From positions 682,001 through 746,000 of the forward strand of contig JAOVFP010000011.1 of assembly GCA_025738555.1 (NCBI GenBank): DNA of 64,000 bases, read 5' to 3'. The position numbers and the translations under genes were made by a program. Each line of letters opens with the position of its first letter. Position 1 is the stretch's first letter. Source of the DNA: Cyathus striatus (lineage: Eukaryota; Basidiomycota; Agaricomycetes; Agaricales; Nidulariaceae). The notes under the pieces are model-generated. The model had not been told where the DNA came from. It made no database searches and saw only the letters and a list, made by a program, of their open reading frames with translations. Shown in pieces: positions 1-11,590 of the stretch.

Positions 1-300
1 ATTAAGTATATTTAGATATGATATGAATTGATGATCCCTGGTGGGTTGACATTATCATAACTCACATTCTTAGTTCTGTCAGTTACCACCGCAATGATAG
101 ATGTAAATGCCTTTTAAGTATACACACTGGATCCGAGCACTACCTGCACATAAGTAGTATGAGAATCGTAACCACCTCAAGTCCTTACTTTACCAAGCCA
201 ACAATCAGTCATCCATACAACATATATACATATTTATGCTTGTGATGTTGGATTACTTACGTCTAAAATCACATCCCCCCAATCCTAGCAGCAGGCGGCT
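1..300. repeat. 5' flank of seven-span membrane protein copy 1
   Basis: This flank is near-identical to 62890-63187 and to 51290-51578, each lying directly upstream of another copy of the same gene. Shared landmarks are the GGGTTGACATTATCATAA stretch and TCAGTTACCACCGCAATGA. The duplicated unit therefore includes the upstream region as well as the coding part. Its left boundary is outside the window. Confidence 0.8.
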
Positions 301-1214
301 ATGTCGAATTTCAATCCTGGTCCTACCTCATGTCCATCCACAGCTCTTGATTGTACAGTAATACGGACTTGGGTGGTCGGGGCTATTGTCTCAGGGGTCA
401 GATATGGTATCGTCTGCTTAATCAGCTTTCAATGTGTATTCTTCCTCTCCAAGTCGATGTTCACTAGTAAAGAGCAATGTACACAAAACATATTTCTGAT
501 ATTTTATACTGTAGCTATGCTCGCATTAAGCAGCATGGCTATCGCTGCAAATGCTGCTAGTACCTGGAACGCGATTTTTGATTCAACAAGCTTTCCACTA
601 AAAAACCTGAATATCTTCAATGTGCTGGGCCCCATGGGATCCACGTCATTTGTCTTGACCAACTGGGCTTCTGATAGAATATTAGTGAGTTTTGCACCCT
701 AGTGCAGCATGAATTTGCATTGAAGCCCCAACTCAAATGTTCGTTTGGAAGATCTGGAGGTCGATTGTCATCTACAGAAAATGCGAGAATACCATATATC
801 GATATGGATGCCGCACCCTCATATCGGTGTTATTTTGTTACACCTTCGGTATGTAATATTTTAAAAACTTGGTTCCACATGTACTGACAGGAAATTATAG
901 TTGTTGGAATTGTATTGATACGAGCTGTCTCACATTCAGAATCGGTACTTCCATCTGGTCCAATATCCTATGTTGCAGTCAGCATGTCACTACATGTCCT
1001 AATAACTGCAACAATAGCAGGATGGCTTTCATACTTCCGTCGCATTTCAATCATCACTCTTGGAAGTAAGGAAGGCAAGAAGCTTATTAGTATCATTTCC
1101 ATGCTGTTGGAATCAGCAGCTATTATCGTCATAATAGACATAACGTATCTGATCCCGTTCACATCGCGGAGTCTTGGTTTGATTATTCCAATGCAGAGTT
1201 TTGTATACGTACAG
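301..1214 (+). pseudogene. Seven-span membrane protein family, copy 1 (probably broken)
   Basis: A predicted multi-span integral membrane protein. Exons: 301-684, about 726-848 and 901-1214; introns 685-725 and 849-900 are GT-AG. Hydrophobic segments are visible around VVGAIVSGVRYGIVCLISF, IFLIFYTVAMLALSSMAIAA, the NVLGPMGSTSFVLTNWASD region, ISVLFCYTFVVGIVLI, YVAVSMSLHVLITATIAGWL, ISMLLESAAIIVIIDITYLI and LGLIIPMQSFVYVQ, so about seven spans. The plan, with an IWRS-type motif after the third span, resembles the large uncharacterised multi-span families of Agaricomycetes; function is unknown and a receptor role is only a guess. Compared with copy 3, the start of exon 2 is one base shorter (726 onward), which puts exon 2 out of frame with exon 1 unless splicing differs. 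The last exon after 1214 is not resolved. Confidence 0.6.
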
Positions 1215-4200
1215 GTAATTGATTCCATTTGATGCAGATGCTTATGAAGAGTTGATGATGGTATTTTTAGTGCATAGCTCCGTTGATGATAATCCAGCGT
1301 GTCGCGCTACAGAGAGCATGGACAGGAATTGGTAATGAATGTTGAAGAACAGCTGGATACCGTTTGATATTGTATATGGGTAGTACATATGTTTGAAACT
1401 ATTCTTTGAAGGGTTGACGTGGTCGGCCACCGTGTGGGGGTATCACTGATCAGCATATGATCGGTATAGGACTCGTTTGTTAAAATTAAAAGCAGCGAAG
1501 AGATATATATATACCTGAGTAATGTATGTGTGAGATGGGAAGTGGTAATATGACTTTAAAATCCGCCACAACAGACCAAATCAATACAATGGATTGTCCT
1601 GTACACTATGCGACTGACTCTAACACAACAGAATCCCGTTACTATAGTAAAGTGAGAATGTACAGAAAAAAATCGGCATAGATAGACATGAAATGTCTGA
1701 ACAGCCTTGCACGCTGAAGATCCCACAGAATGCCCTATCAGATCATGCCAAAACCAAATGTTGCATACCATCTTGAAACTAAAAATACATGGGGGTATCT
1801 TAGCGTCCAGTGCTATTACTATATGCAATACAGCCATGAGGTATGGTTATAAATAACTATTGCAGAGAACGTCAATTGAGAATATTCCTGCTACCTTTTA
1901 AGGTAGTAGGGTTATGTAGGGCGATGAAAACTCGTTTTTTGCAGAGTGAACACCTCCCATCAACCGGAGTTTAAATACATGTGGTTGCCAAAAATGATGG
2001 CAACCAACAACAATTCCCACACATAACGAAAATGGTTTCTTGCATCGTCAAGCAGCCCGGGTTGTAGCACGTTACATACAGTTCAGAATACCTCGAAAAT
2101 TGATTATATATTTTAAATAGTGTGAACTATGTGTATGTAAAGTTAGGATTGAATTTAATATCTTGGTGGCATATTATAAGCAATTTTTCTATGAAGCCGC
2201 ATTTTCTTAAGGGAAATGATTCATTGACCAACAGAGCACTTTGAGAGCTACAGAACTGTTCAAAATTTAAATTTCTCTGAGACATAACTTGTATACCACC
2301 TAACATAATATCCAGACGATTTAAAGATTGCTTCATTATTGTACTGAAAACAAGGGTAATAAGTTTGATCACACATAATTGATATATGTGTTTCATCTCC
2401 TACCAGTAAATATCATACTGTGTGTACAGTATTATTCAGAAGCATTAGTTCTACATATCCTCAGGAAATTCTGTAGTGCTACATTAGTCTATATAGCAGT
2501 TAAATATGCAATTTCTCAGGTTTAAATTTAAGAAGGCTCACATAAATATCATTATAAGCATCTCAGTATAAAATTGCCTGTATCTTTTGATATATAAATA
2601 GTTTATACTACATATATAGTACATCATATGTCCAAGATATCATGTAGAAATACCAACAAGAACAACTTCTGTAAGCTAATTTGTAGATTGTATGACACAA
2701 ATATAGCTGGTGAATTAGATTGTGTACATCACACCATTAAATAAGTCCATTATGTTATAAAGTTTTGTTCCAGTAGTATACATCATGAAAAGTATATATA
2801 CAGAATTTCAAGGTGGTCTGCACAGAGTGTAGTGTGCTACATTCTAATTAATGTGAGAACACCTCACATTTTTAGTAGGAAAAATGCACGATTGCCATTA
2901 CTTTGGCAACCACATGTAAGCTTGAAATATTGGTCATTCCTGTATCCTAACTGCTTGGAGCTTCTACATAATTACTGTGTTTGGTGCATTGTCGACCAAT
3001 TGTTGACCAGACATTCAGGACTATCCTTTGATGACAAAATGTCTCCTCACCAGAACATAATAGTATGGATCTGCTCTTGTGAACTCTATGTGATCCTACA
3101 TATTCTCACTAATTTATACTGATTGTAGCTTGTGGGCCTTGAAAATTGGGCTGAGATGATAGTGAAGCTATTGGCGAGTAACACCTGCAGGTACTAAGGA
3201 TGACTGGAATTTCTGGGATCATTAAGAATAAATTTATGTGATGTCCCACTCAATAAAATTTCAGTGATACACCTGCTTGTGCACTTTCAAGAGGTCTAAC
3301 TACATATATCAATGATATATTATATGTTTATTGGAGAGAATCAGGTTGTGTTAGGTAGCAGGCCTTGCTGCTTGTCGGCCTTATTGATTTATAAAAGATA
3401 GTATAAGATGCAGACTTTGAATGATCATCGATCATGTGATCTCACCAAACGCACAGACCATCCAACACGCAGCAAACTTGACGTCTTCTCCATGTCTCAA
3501 CACACTCCACTATATCACAAACCTCAATCAACAACTCTCTACCTTCGTTGCATCTTCAGCTGCCACTCATGACTCCCACAACCTCCAACAACTCCCGCAA
3601 AAATGCACTCATCACCCTAAAAATTGAACTTCAGTACACCTTGTTCAAGTAGTCCTCGATCTCCCACACATCAGACACCTATCATCACTGATATTTTGCT
3701 TGGTGATCAAGTACAACCCAGGACCTGCATGCTTAAATATACTAGACCATTATGAGTCAATGGCACAGGGAACAAAGAAGATGCATACATAACTGACTCA
3801 GGTCTGGTAGGCATGGGGGGCTGGGGGGTTGCTGCCTGTTGGTGGTGGTGGTTGTAGTGATGGAGTGGAATGGATTGGAGCGTGAGGTAAAAGGTAAGGG
3901 GCACAATATGGCAGGTGTAGTTAGAGGCAAGCCAGGGCAAGTCATGCTGTGGTGTACAGGTACACGGTATAGTTGCCATAGGCGAGGTTGGCTAGGCCTG
4001 AAGGACAGTGAAGAACAGAGGGATCTTCCATTCATCCACATTCTTTAACACTGAATACTCCGTTATGTGCGGAATAGGCGAGCAGTGGTTTGGACGAAGG
4101 GAAGACCAACCATCACCAAAGACAGGTTGAGCATTCAGAATTTGGTAAGTTGGCCCCCATGTCAGTCTATTGGGAATGACCAAAACACTGGCTTGGAAAA

Positions 4201-5017
4201 ACCTCAGATTCCCGATGGTCAAAACCACAGATGAGAGGGATGAAAGAGAGAACATACAGTTTCCCCACACTCCCTTTGCCCATAATGCTAATCTTTGCAC
4301 CGGTACTCGGAGACAGGAAGAGATAGGGGACAGAGGAAGATTTATGAAGGAGGAGGAATGAGGTGACAACGAGGGATGACAGCAGGCACTTCGTCAGTTG
4401 TCAGCATGTCACATAGAGTAACAGGGCATCAGCCAATCAGGGTGCAAGATCATGAGATTCTGAATGTACTTATGAGACCATTTTACCACCAGGGTCACTG
4501 AAACCGCCATATCACCTCAGACAAGGGTGGATCGGATCGCTGTAAATATGGTACAACCCAATTTACTTAACAATTAGAATAGTTAACATGTAACATACAT
4601 CGCTTTGCGACACATGTTAAAGGGCAAGCTTGATGAATCCCAGTTTTTCTGTCATTTTCTTTTTATATGTAATAATAAGTTTACTTGCTAGATACTCATT
4701 TAGGAGTTGCTGATGCTTGGATCAGCGGAAACCTTGCTCAAATAAGAAATTTACTTTCATATTTCTTGTTAGGAGACAGAACCCTTTTTATTGATTGCCT
4801 GTGCATTATTTTATTTATTTACCTTTGTTCTAATTATACTACCTTCATTATAATATTTTTCCTTTGTTTTACTGGCTGCAACTAGCTGTTACAGTGTTTC
4901 CACAGTTATGCATTCATTTTAATAGCTCCCACCTTATTCTAATTATTCAACTGTGAGAAAATCAAGAGTAAATGTATGGGAACACTTTAAGTATGGGAAT
5001 TATATATGTGACAGTTG
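1215..5017. other. Region without a confident gene
   Basis: Only short, unsupported open frames are seen (up to about 125 codons, for example 3992-4369 on the minus strand and 2832-3122 on the plus strand). None shows a recognisable domain. The sequence is AT-rich. A 16-base motif CTACCTTTTAAGGTAG at 1891-1906 recurs in reverse orientation at 62354-62369 with similar flanks, so a small repeat fragment is present. A G/T-rich then GA-rich patch lies at 3805-3900. Confidence 0.5.
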
Positions 5018-6753
5018 GCCATCAGGAAAATCCCCATTGGCTAAATTAGTGAAATTAGTAATACTAAGATTTACCCATGCTCAAATGTTACTAACATCAA
5101 GTAATTCGAACTTAATTGTACTTATATGGCCTAATATGAACATGATAAGTGTTGATAAGCATTACAGGAATTTCCCTTAATGAAAATTAGGATTTTAAGC
5201 AAGTTTTAGCATAAAATACTAGCTAAAGTGCGAGATAAATTTATGATAGTCCTTTAAGAGAGAATATCATTTTAAACACTGCATCAAGTTTATTTCCAGT
5301 TTGAATTATGACAAGTCATGTATGTGTTATATTCATTACATTGACTAATGAAAATACATATATAATACTATCCAGTATAATTTATAGTAGAGACTACTGT
5401 CACGGCAAGGGATACATGATGCAGCCTATATCAATATCATTAGATAATAAATGATCTTTATCTCTGAGTCGTAGTGTTACATAAGTTTACTTACTTGTGG
5501 TTAATGGTAACAACTAATCTGTAAGTAAATTTGAAGTGAACAATAAAACACAATATAAAAGTGAAATTACTTACAAGTTATGTACTAACACAAAACTGAA
5601 GAGGAGAAGACGTATCTGGGGGTTTAAGTTAGCTTCAAATAGCAAGTTGATGGCAAGCGAGAAAGTTACTAAGTTAGTGTGTGACTGCTTCTCCTTATTT
5701 GTCATTGATTGTGTATCACGTGCATGTTCAACTTAATATGTACATGAGTAACATATGATTTTGACCTCCTTCTGTCCCTCTTTCCTTCCCTTCCCCTCCC
5801 ATCGCATCCCTCACTTGTTCCCCATTCATCCACCAAGATCTCGGCCTTCTACTGCAAATGCTCTGACCCATGTACCTTGGGCACCTGCTCCATTTCTACT
5901 CTGTCACACAAACCTCCAGGACTGAGTATCTACTCATTGTATGGCTGGCCTTGCACTGTTACCTGCTGGATTCTTGCTCGTGTTAATGGAGTCTTCATGT
6001 GTCTGGTATGTCTTTGGTTGCCTTACCTGTTATTTATGTACTTATCATGTAAATTAGCATTATAGTTTGAACATGCTTATGTTGTAACCAACATTATTGT
6101 ACTCGCTCTTTACTGTCCTCTCTGCTGCTCCCTGGTTCAGTCAATGTAATACCCTGGACCTAACTCCCTATGTTTGCTTGGCTCTGTCCTTGATCCCCCA
6201 CCGCTTTTCTTGTCTCAAAATTCCATGGCTCACTTCGTTTGTCTTGCTTTACCACTTGTTCATGCTTGCTCTCTCTGGTCCCTGAACTAGTCTCCTGGCA
6301 CTGTTACTGGCTTGAGTGAGTCATGAAGGAGTGCTATAGTTGTTGTTAAGTGAGAGGTACTGCTGGATGTTATGAAGTGCATATGTTATGTCTTTGGTTT
6401 ATTGTTATAATGAGACTATGTTGTATAAATATTACATTAGTAATGTATGGCAATCTATATGCTACAATAAATTCCTTCTTATTTTGTTTTAAAAGATCCT
6501 TGGCCATACTTCTATTGAGAAATTATGCTAAATTGCAGCAACATAAGTGACTAAATTTAATGAAGTTATACCTACTATCTACCTATACAAGCTTATTCAT
6601 ACAAATATCTCCTTATTTATTTGTAATAAGGAGGGGACCTTACTATTTTACCTTAGAGTTCTTATAGTTCTTATTTTGACTATTTTCCACTTAACTCAGA
6701 CTTAAATTTAAGAATTTTCACTAATTTAGCCATTGGGGTTTTTCCTGATGTGC
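5018..6753. repeat. Candidate element with inverted subterminal arms
   Basis: A ~40-base stretch at 5018-5056 (core CCATTGGCTAAATTAGTGAA preceded by GGCCATCAGGAAAATCC) reappears inverted at 6714-6753 (TTCACTAATTTAGCCATTGG followed by GGTTTTTCCTGATG). The ~1.7 kb between is AT-rich with short ORFs (5536-5736, 5877-6065, 6097-6285, 6350-6550) that show no family signature. A related AT-rich text (AATAAGNAGGGGACCT) occurs at 6625 and 62505. I infer a non-autonomous inverted-repeat element; no target-site duplication was found. Confidence 0.4.
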
Positions 6754-6960
6754 CTAGTAAGTATCCAATAAATAGCATTTGAAGTGGCTGTGGAAAAGTA
6801 CATAAAATAATTTAAAGTAATTTTATATCCAGGCTATTTAAATGAGCAGAGATATTTTAATGATGAGAATGTGTGTAATTTATGTGAGGTTTGATACAGT
6901 AACATTTTGTGAAATTGTGTTCCATGCATGGTGCGCGACAATTTGAAAAGAGGTAGGTGC

Positions 6961-7228
6961 TGACTAATGCACCGTGCATGCAGAGTCACTATGCATTTTG
7001 GGTCCCCAGAGCTGCTGACAAATGTTCCACACATGCACAGCCACTACGCATTTTGGATCCCCAGAGCTGCTGACTAACACACTGCGCATGCACAGCCACT
7101 ATGCATTTTGGGTCCCCAGAGCTGCTGACAAATGTTCCGCACATGCACAGCCACTACGCATTTTGGATCCCCAGAGCTGCTGACGAACAAAATTCCATGC
7201 ATGCACAGCCACTATGCATTTTGGATCA
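6961..7228. repeat. Minisatellite, ~58-bp unit in alternating variants
   Basis: About five tandem units share GCACAGCCACTACGCATTTT followed by GGATCCCCAGAGCTGCTGAC. Two unit types alternate: one has ATGCATTTTGGGTCC, the other ACGCATTTTGGATCC, giving a higher-order period near 117 bp. No coding frame is conserved across units. Confidence 0.85.
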
Positions 7229-7240
7229 CTAACGCAAACA

Positions 7241-7266
7241 AATAGGGAGAGCAAGCTCTCCCTATT
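7241..7266. repeat. Perfect 12-bp inverted repeat, 2-nt spacer
   Basis: AATAGGGAGAGC, spacer AA, then GCTCTCCCTATT. It sits 13 bases after the last minisatellite unit and could be the end of the repeat-bearing element or a foldback junction. Confidence 0.8.
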
Positions 7267-8825
7267 AAAATATGTTATCTGACCGATGTGTGGGCAAATC
7301 TAGAATATGTGCAAGAATAGGAAAACTGACCGATCCATGCACAATATTTTCAATTAGATCCATGACCCCATCTGTTCCTAGGCCAATCAGAAAATTTCGG
7401 AGGCTCGGTTCATGTTGCACAGGTAAAATTGGCACAAAACAATTGGAACAATAAGCAGATGTATTACCCAATTTAGAATTTTCTAATGCATCTGACACAT
7501 TTCATATTTTATGGCATATTCTAATTGTTACAAAAATCGGGATGTACCATATTTACATGAACCCGATTTAGGCCTGTCTGAGGTGTATGTATGTACAGTC
7601 GAATTTGTCTTAACCCATAGGGGTCGGTGGACATAAAAACCTATGGGTTGTTGTGGGGTATGGGCTGCTATGACCACAAGTCTGCTTACATAATATATTT
7701 TTTGGTATATGTATGTACACGAAATAGTTTACGTAATTATATTTGCCATTTATGGACAAGAAAAACATTGTATGATCTTCGTTGGCACCATTTCTTCGAC
7801 TCCTCCATGTGCAAAACCCCACCCAAGCGTTTGGGCATAGGGCACAGTGACATCTGAGAGATATGACCAAAGAATTAGAGAGGCAGCCAATGCTTCTCGA
7901 CATGTAGGCTTAAGGACTTCTTCAACCTCATTTGAGATTTTTCCTTTCATCTAAGATGCTCATGAAGTCCATTGTGCTTCTTTGCAATATGTCATTTGGC
8001 TTCTTCAAGGCCTGCCTTCAAGACCAAGGGGGGTTATCATAACATGAATGCACAAAATGGAGTGGGATATAGCAGTGTTTCAATGTAAACTGTAAGCTGT
8101 AGCTATGTGCCATTGGTAGCGACCACTTATGCTTGGCTAATTCAAAGAAAATCCCCAAGAGTCCATAGACTGTCCGACCCTGAAGCATAAATTATGTCAT
8201 ATTTCCTTATTAGGATGCAAGTATGGGTTACAAATCGCTCTCAAACCTATGGTCTATATGGTATCATAGAAATATGGGTTATGGACCTGTTTCTCCTGCC
8301 CACTGATTTGGTGGACCAAAAATTCCATGGGATATCCCTGGTTATGGGCTGCTGCAGGTATGGGATAGGACAAGTTCAACTGTATTATTCATTGCATCAA
8401 GTATACTTATCGGCAACACTTAGTCATTCAAGACTTGTGCTACATGCCATATAACGAAACTATACCATCTCAAAGGTATATAATATCTCCATTTACCTTA
8501 TATCTCTTCTGAGATCTTTAATAGTTCCTTGTCTTGTATACAAGCTCACAGAGAGATGCTTAGTTAACTGCTATGACATGGCTTCTTAGTCTTCGACAAT
8601 GCACAACATTGTCATACTGGTGGCTGTGGGCATGAATGAACACTTTAAATATCATCAACCGAGTGGGCATCATATTATGTTAAAGCATAAATGAGTACAA
8701 AGTACAAAACCCATCAATTACCGATATCCCATTGATTATCTGTTTCACTGGTTACCTACATTTAAAACTTGATATCAACATTGACCACTAAAACAAATTC
8801 CGTACTTGATGTTATGAGGTATAAA
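7267..8825. other. Region without a confident gene
   Basis: Overlapping short frames on both strands (7610-7950, 8194-8454) are mutual shadows with no domain signature. No clear repeat boundaries or RNA genes were seen. Confidence 0.45.
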
Positions 8826-9281
8826 GGGGCTGCATACTTTTCGAGTTTTTGTCGAGTCTCACTTAAGTTATAGTCGAGTTCCACTATTGAGCTCGCTTAA
8901 CTTTTTCGAGTCAAAGTTAAGTTACTTCAAGTGGCCATTTTCTTATTTCGAGTGGACTTGAGTTCCCCGATTTTTTTTTTTGGTGAAAGTCAAGTTCCCT
9001 TGGGTGGACTTAAGTTCCTTTATTTCGAGTGGACTCGAGTTCCCTACTTATTTTTTTTGGTGAAAGTCAAGTTCCCTCGAGTGGACTTAAGTTCCTTCTT
9101 TTTTTTTTTTTTGGTGAAAGTCGAGTTCCCTCGAGTAAACTTAAGTTCCTCGCTTATTTTTTTTTGACTGAAAGTTGAGTTCCCTCAGATCAAGTTAATT
9201 AGTACCTTATGTTTTTCCAGTGAAAGTTGAGTTCTTAAGTTCCATTCAAGTTATCAGTAACTAGAAAAGTTGACGGCCCCT
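8826..9281. repeat. GAGTTCC-rich inverted-repeat element
   Basis: The left end reads GGGGCTGCATACTTTTCGAG and the right end, reverse-complemented, GGGGCCGTCAACTTTTCTAG, so imperfect terminal inverted repeats about 20 bp long are present. The interior is a degenerate satellite of (A/G)AGTTCC, TCGAGT and TTAAGTTCC units with several T(8-13) runs. The same right end occurs at about 30815-30832. A MITE-like non-autonomous element is the simplest reading. The frame at 8931-9167 is only translated satellite. Confidence 0.65.
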
Positions 9282-9490
9282 TTAGCTGCTGTGATATGCT
9301 GGTTAACGACTATCAGAAGATCCGAGTAGTCCCAACATGAAGGCATTGGGTTGGCATTTAGATTGTATCTAAGAGCCTATATATACTTTCCATAGGCTTA
9401 TGAGCGCTATGGTGAATGCCTTTTCTCACTTAGCTCAACACTCCTACTCACCGTAGTACGCACCTCCTCGCATGGAGTCGTGTAGCCAGA

Positions 9491-9781
9491 CTAACTTGAA
9501 GGATGACTGAGGCCAAGGAAACTGTGAAGCTGGCGGGTGTCGAGGCAGTTTGCCCAATCCGAGTCTGTGAATCTGATAGGAGTAATAGTGTTGTCGCTGT
9601 CTAGGGTAAGTTGTATATTTTGCATTCCCTTGAAGTATTGAACGATGTGTATAGCTGCCCCTATACCGACGATGTGCTTAACACTGCCAAGATCAGAGAT
9701 AACCCACTGCGTATCATTCCCACACACCCGCTCCGCTGATTGCAGTATCCTGCCCTCGCACCCATTTTTTCTTACACACAT
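9491..9781 (-). pseudogene. Ty1/copia polyprotein fragment (RT C-terminus/RNase H start)
   Basis: The minus-strand frame contains YFKGMQNIQLTL, a spacer, then IRFTDSDWANCLDTR. This matches the conserved copia layout (YLKGT-x-xLxL ... ysDSDWAxCxDTRrS) at the end of reverse transcriptase and the start of RNase H. The fragment is about 96 codons, with no flanking protease, integrase or LTR recognised nearby. It is a short relic; orientation and family are clear, its origin is not. Confidence 0.75.
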
Positions 9782-10604
9782 CCTACCGTGGCATTTAATG
9801 CCCTACTATCCATCCCGTAGAGTAGTCAATCTGCTCTATCCAATTATTATCATTATTCATTTGTTTGGAATAAAATGCATTGGTAAACAACTTCGTCAGT
9901 GCCAAAATCACGTCAGTGCATGAAGTATGCTCCAGTTCTTAACATTTACTTCCCTGCCACCATTTCTACCATTGGCGACGGTATTTTTTATTTGACCATC
10001 TTCGTTATATGCTAACTAATATCATCTATTCTTGTAGATGCCCAAGAGGATCCCACCTATTCAACATCCCAAGTACGAAGAAAAGTTAGCAACCTACCAA
10101 GTAGGTATTTAATTTTGCTCCTTTTTTTAAGCTAACGTGTATGTAGTGTGGAAACTGTGTCATGATACTAATCGATCAAAGATACCACAGAGGTCGTAGA
10201 CTTGGACCAATATGGAGGTCAAGAACAGTGGACCAAATTATCAAACATAAAAAGAAAAAATGTAAAGTAAGTGATTCATTTCTATTACTAGTACTCAATA
10301 CTTACACATCGAATCCTATCAGTACCTTGAGTTTGTTGTCCAGACTGGAAAGTGTACATATTGCTCAGTTGGCTGGGATCATATTCATTACCCTGTGTAG
10401 TAAGTATTTTTGTTTTATATTCTTCAAGTCCTCAACTTCCTATAGGACATGAAATCATTTTCTTTTGACTTTATACATCTTTTTGTTGCATGTACTATTA
10501 TTGTATTATACATTTTCGGCACTTCTTGACTGTATCATTAGTACTGTATTTAGTTCTTGTATGCATCGGAAAGATTCCTTATGATACCCTTGCCTTTTAT
10601 TGCC
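9782..10604. other. Region without a confident gene
   Basis: A short plus-strand frame at 10162-10452 includes a basic patch (KHKKKKCK) but no family signature. AT-rich sequence otherwise. Confidence 0.45.
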
Positions 10605-11250
10605 TGTAGGTAGCTATCAAATGTCTCAGATTATCTTATGTAGTTCATGACTTGCCAAGTTAAACATGCAGGTGTCTGGACATGGCCTTACTTTGATGAG
10701 CAGTGTACAAGTAATTTTATGTAGGAGATAACATCGAAATCTACCATATAATAAACATATGGTGTCAGTTATATATTAATAAAATGTACAACAACGATAG
10801 AAGAGCTTAAATAAAGTTCTGTAATGCCTAACAGTACAGTTGGATGAAGTTGGATATATGGCACAATGCTCAGAAGTGTGTGGGAATTATAACGGATATT
10901 TCCGAAACCTCAGAAAGTCGTCGAAACGGGCATTATAAAAGAGATATTTGCAGTGGTAGGATATATAAGTATATAATTATATAGTATAAGCGAAGATATG
11001 TGTAGAAAATACAGAAAATGAGCAGATTCTGTGAGTACGGCAACGACTTATCTATGGCAAACCGAATTAGAAGTACGGTGAATTAATTAATTATGCCGCT
11101 CCGAATGGGAAATTAATCGCCATACTGTAGTTCAGTTGCCGTAGGGAAGGGGGTGCTGTAGTCTACTATTTTTGTTCCATTTTCTGCATTTTCACTGTAT
11201 GTTATTGTTCTAATGTATAACTACATGTCTCTACATATTGTAATAACAAT
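10605..11250 (+). repeat. Dispersed ~0.65-kb repeat, copy i
   Basis: Shares long stretches with 13975-14640 (same orientation), 13255-13880 (opposite orientation) and 33230-33690 (same orientation, more diverged). Landmarks in order are GCTATCAAATGTCT, TTACTTTGATGAGCAGTGTA, AATAAAATGTACAACAA, TCTGTAATGCCTAACAGTAC, a TTTCCGAAACCTCAGAAAGT box and a late TATGGCAAACCGAATTA box. No coding capacity is conserved. The class is unresolved; it may be LTR-like or MITE-like. Confidence 0.7.
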
Positions 11251-11582
11251 AAAATAGTGTTAAATAGACCCAGAAGCTATGTTTTTTCACAAAATGCTTT
11301 GTTCAACAGTATTTCCCACGCTTACTTGAATGCCTTATGTCACTTCCATATCAATCGTTTAGGCCACCAAACTTCAGAATCAAGTTCAGCTACTTACAAT
11401 ACATTGAGTACTTGGTGTATTCCTCTCTCCATATTTTTTCTGCGTGCTCTTATTCTCACGTGTAATAATGTATAGGAACTAATTATCATAACTATATATC
11501 CCGAAGTGAATTTGGAATAAGTATAAGTTTTAACTAAATTCCTATTGTTTCGTGGTGTTTAGTAAATAGTTGAGATGTATTC

Positions 11583-11590
11583 AGTTGGAA
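11583..11590. repeat. Left 8-bp target-site duplication (AGTTGGAA)
   Basis: Identical to 13025-13032 and immediately outside the inverted ends of the element at 11591-13024. Eight bases is the duplication size typical of hAT-superfamily transposons. Confidence 0.7.

Noticed and set aside
301..1214. G-protein-coupled receptor
   Set aside because: Seven spans alone do not show this; no conserved fungal GPCR motif was recognised, so only a seven-span membrane protein is called.
6961..7228. CRISPR-like array
   Set aside because: The units are contiguous with no unique spacers, and the DNA is eukaryotic; it is a minisatellite.
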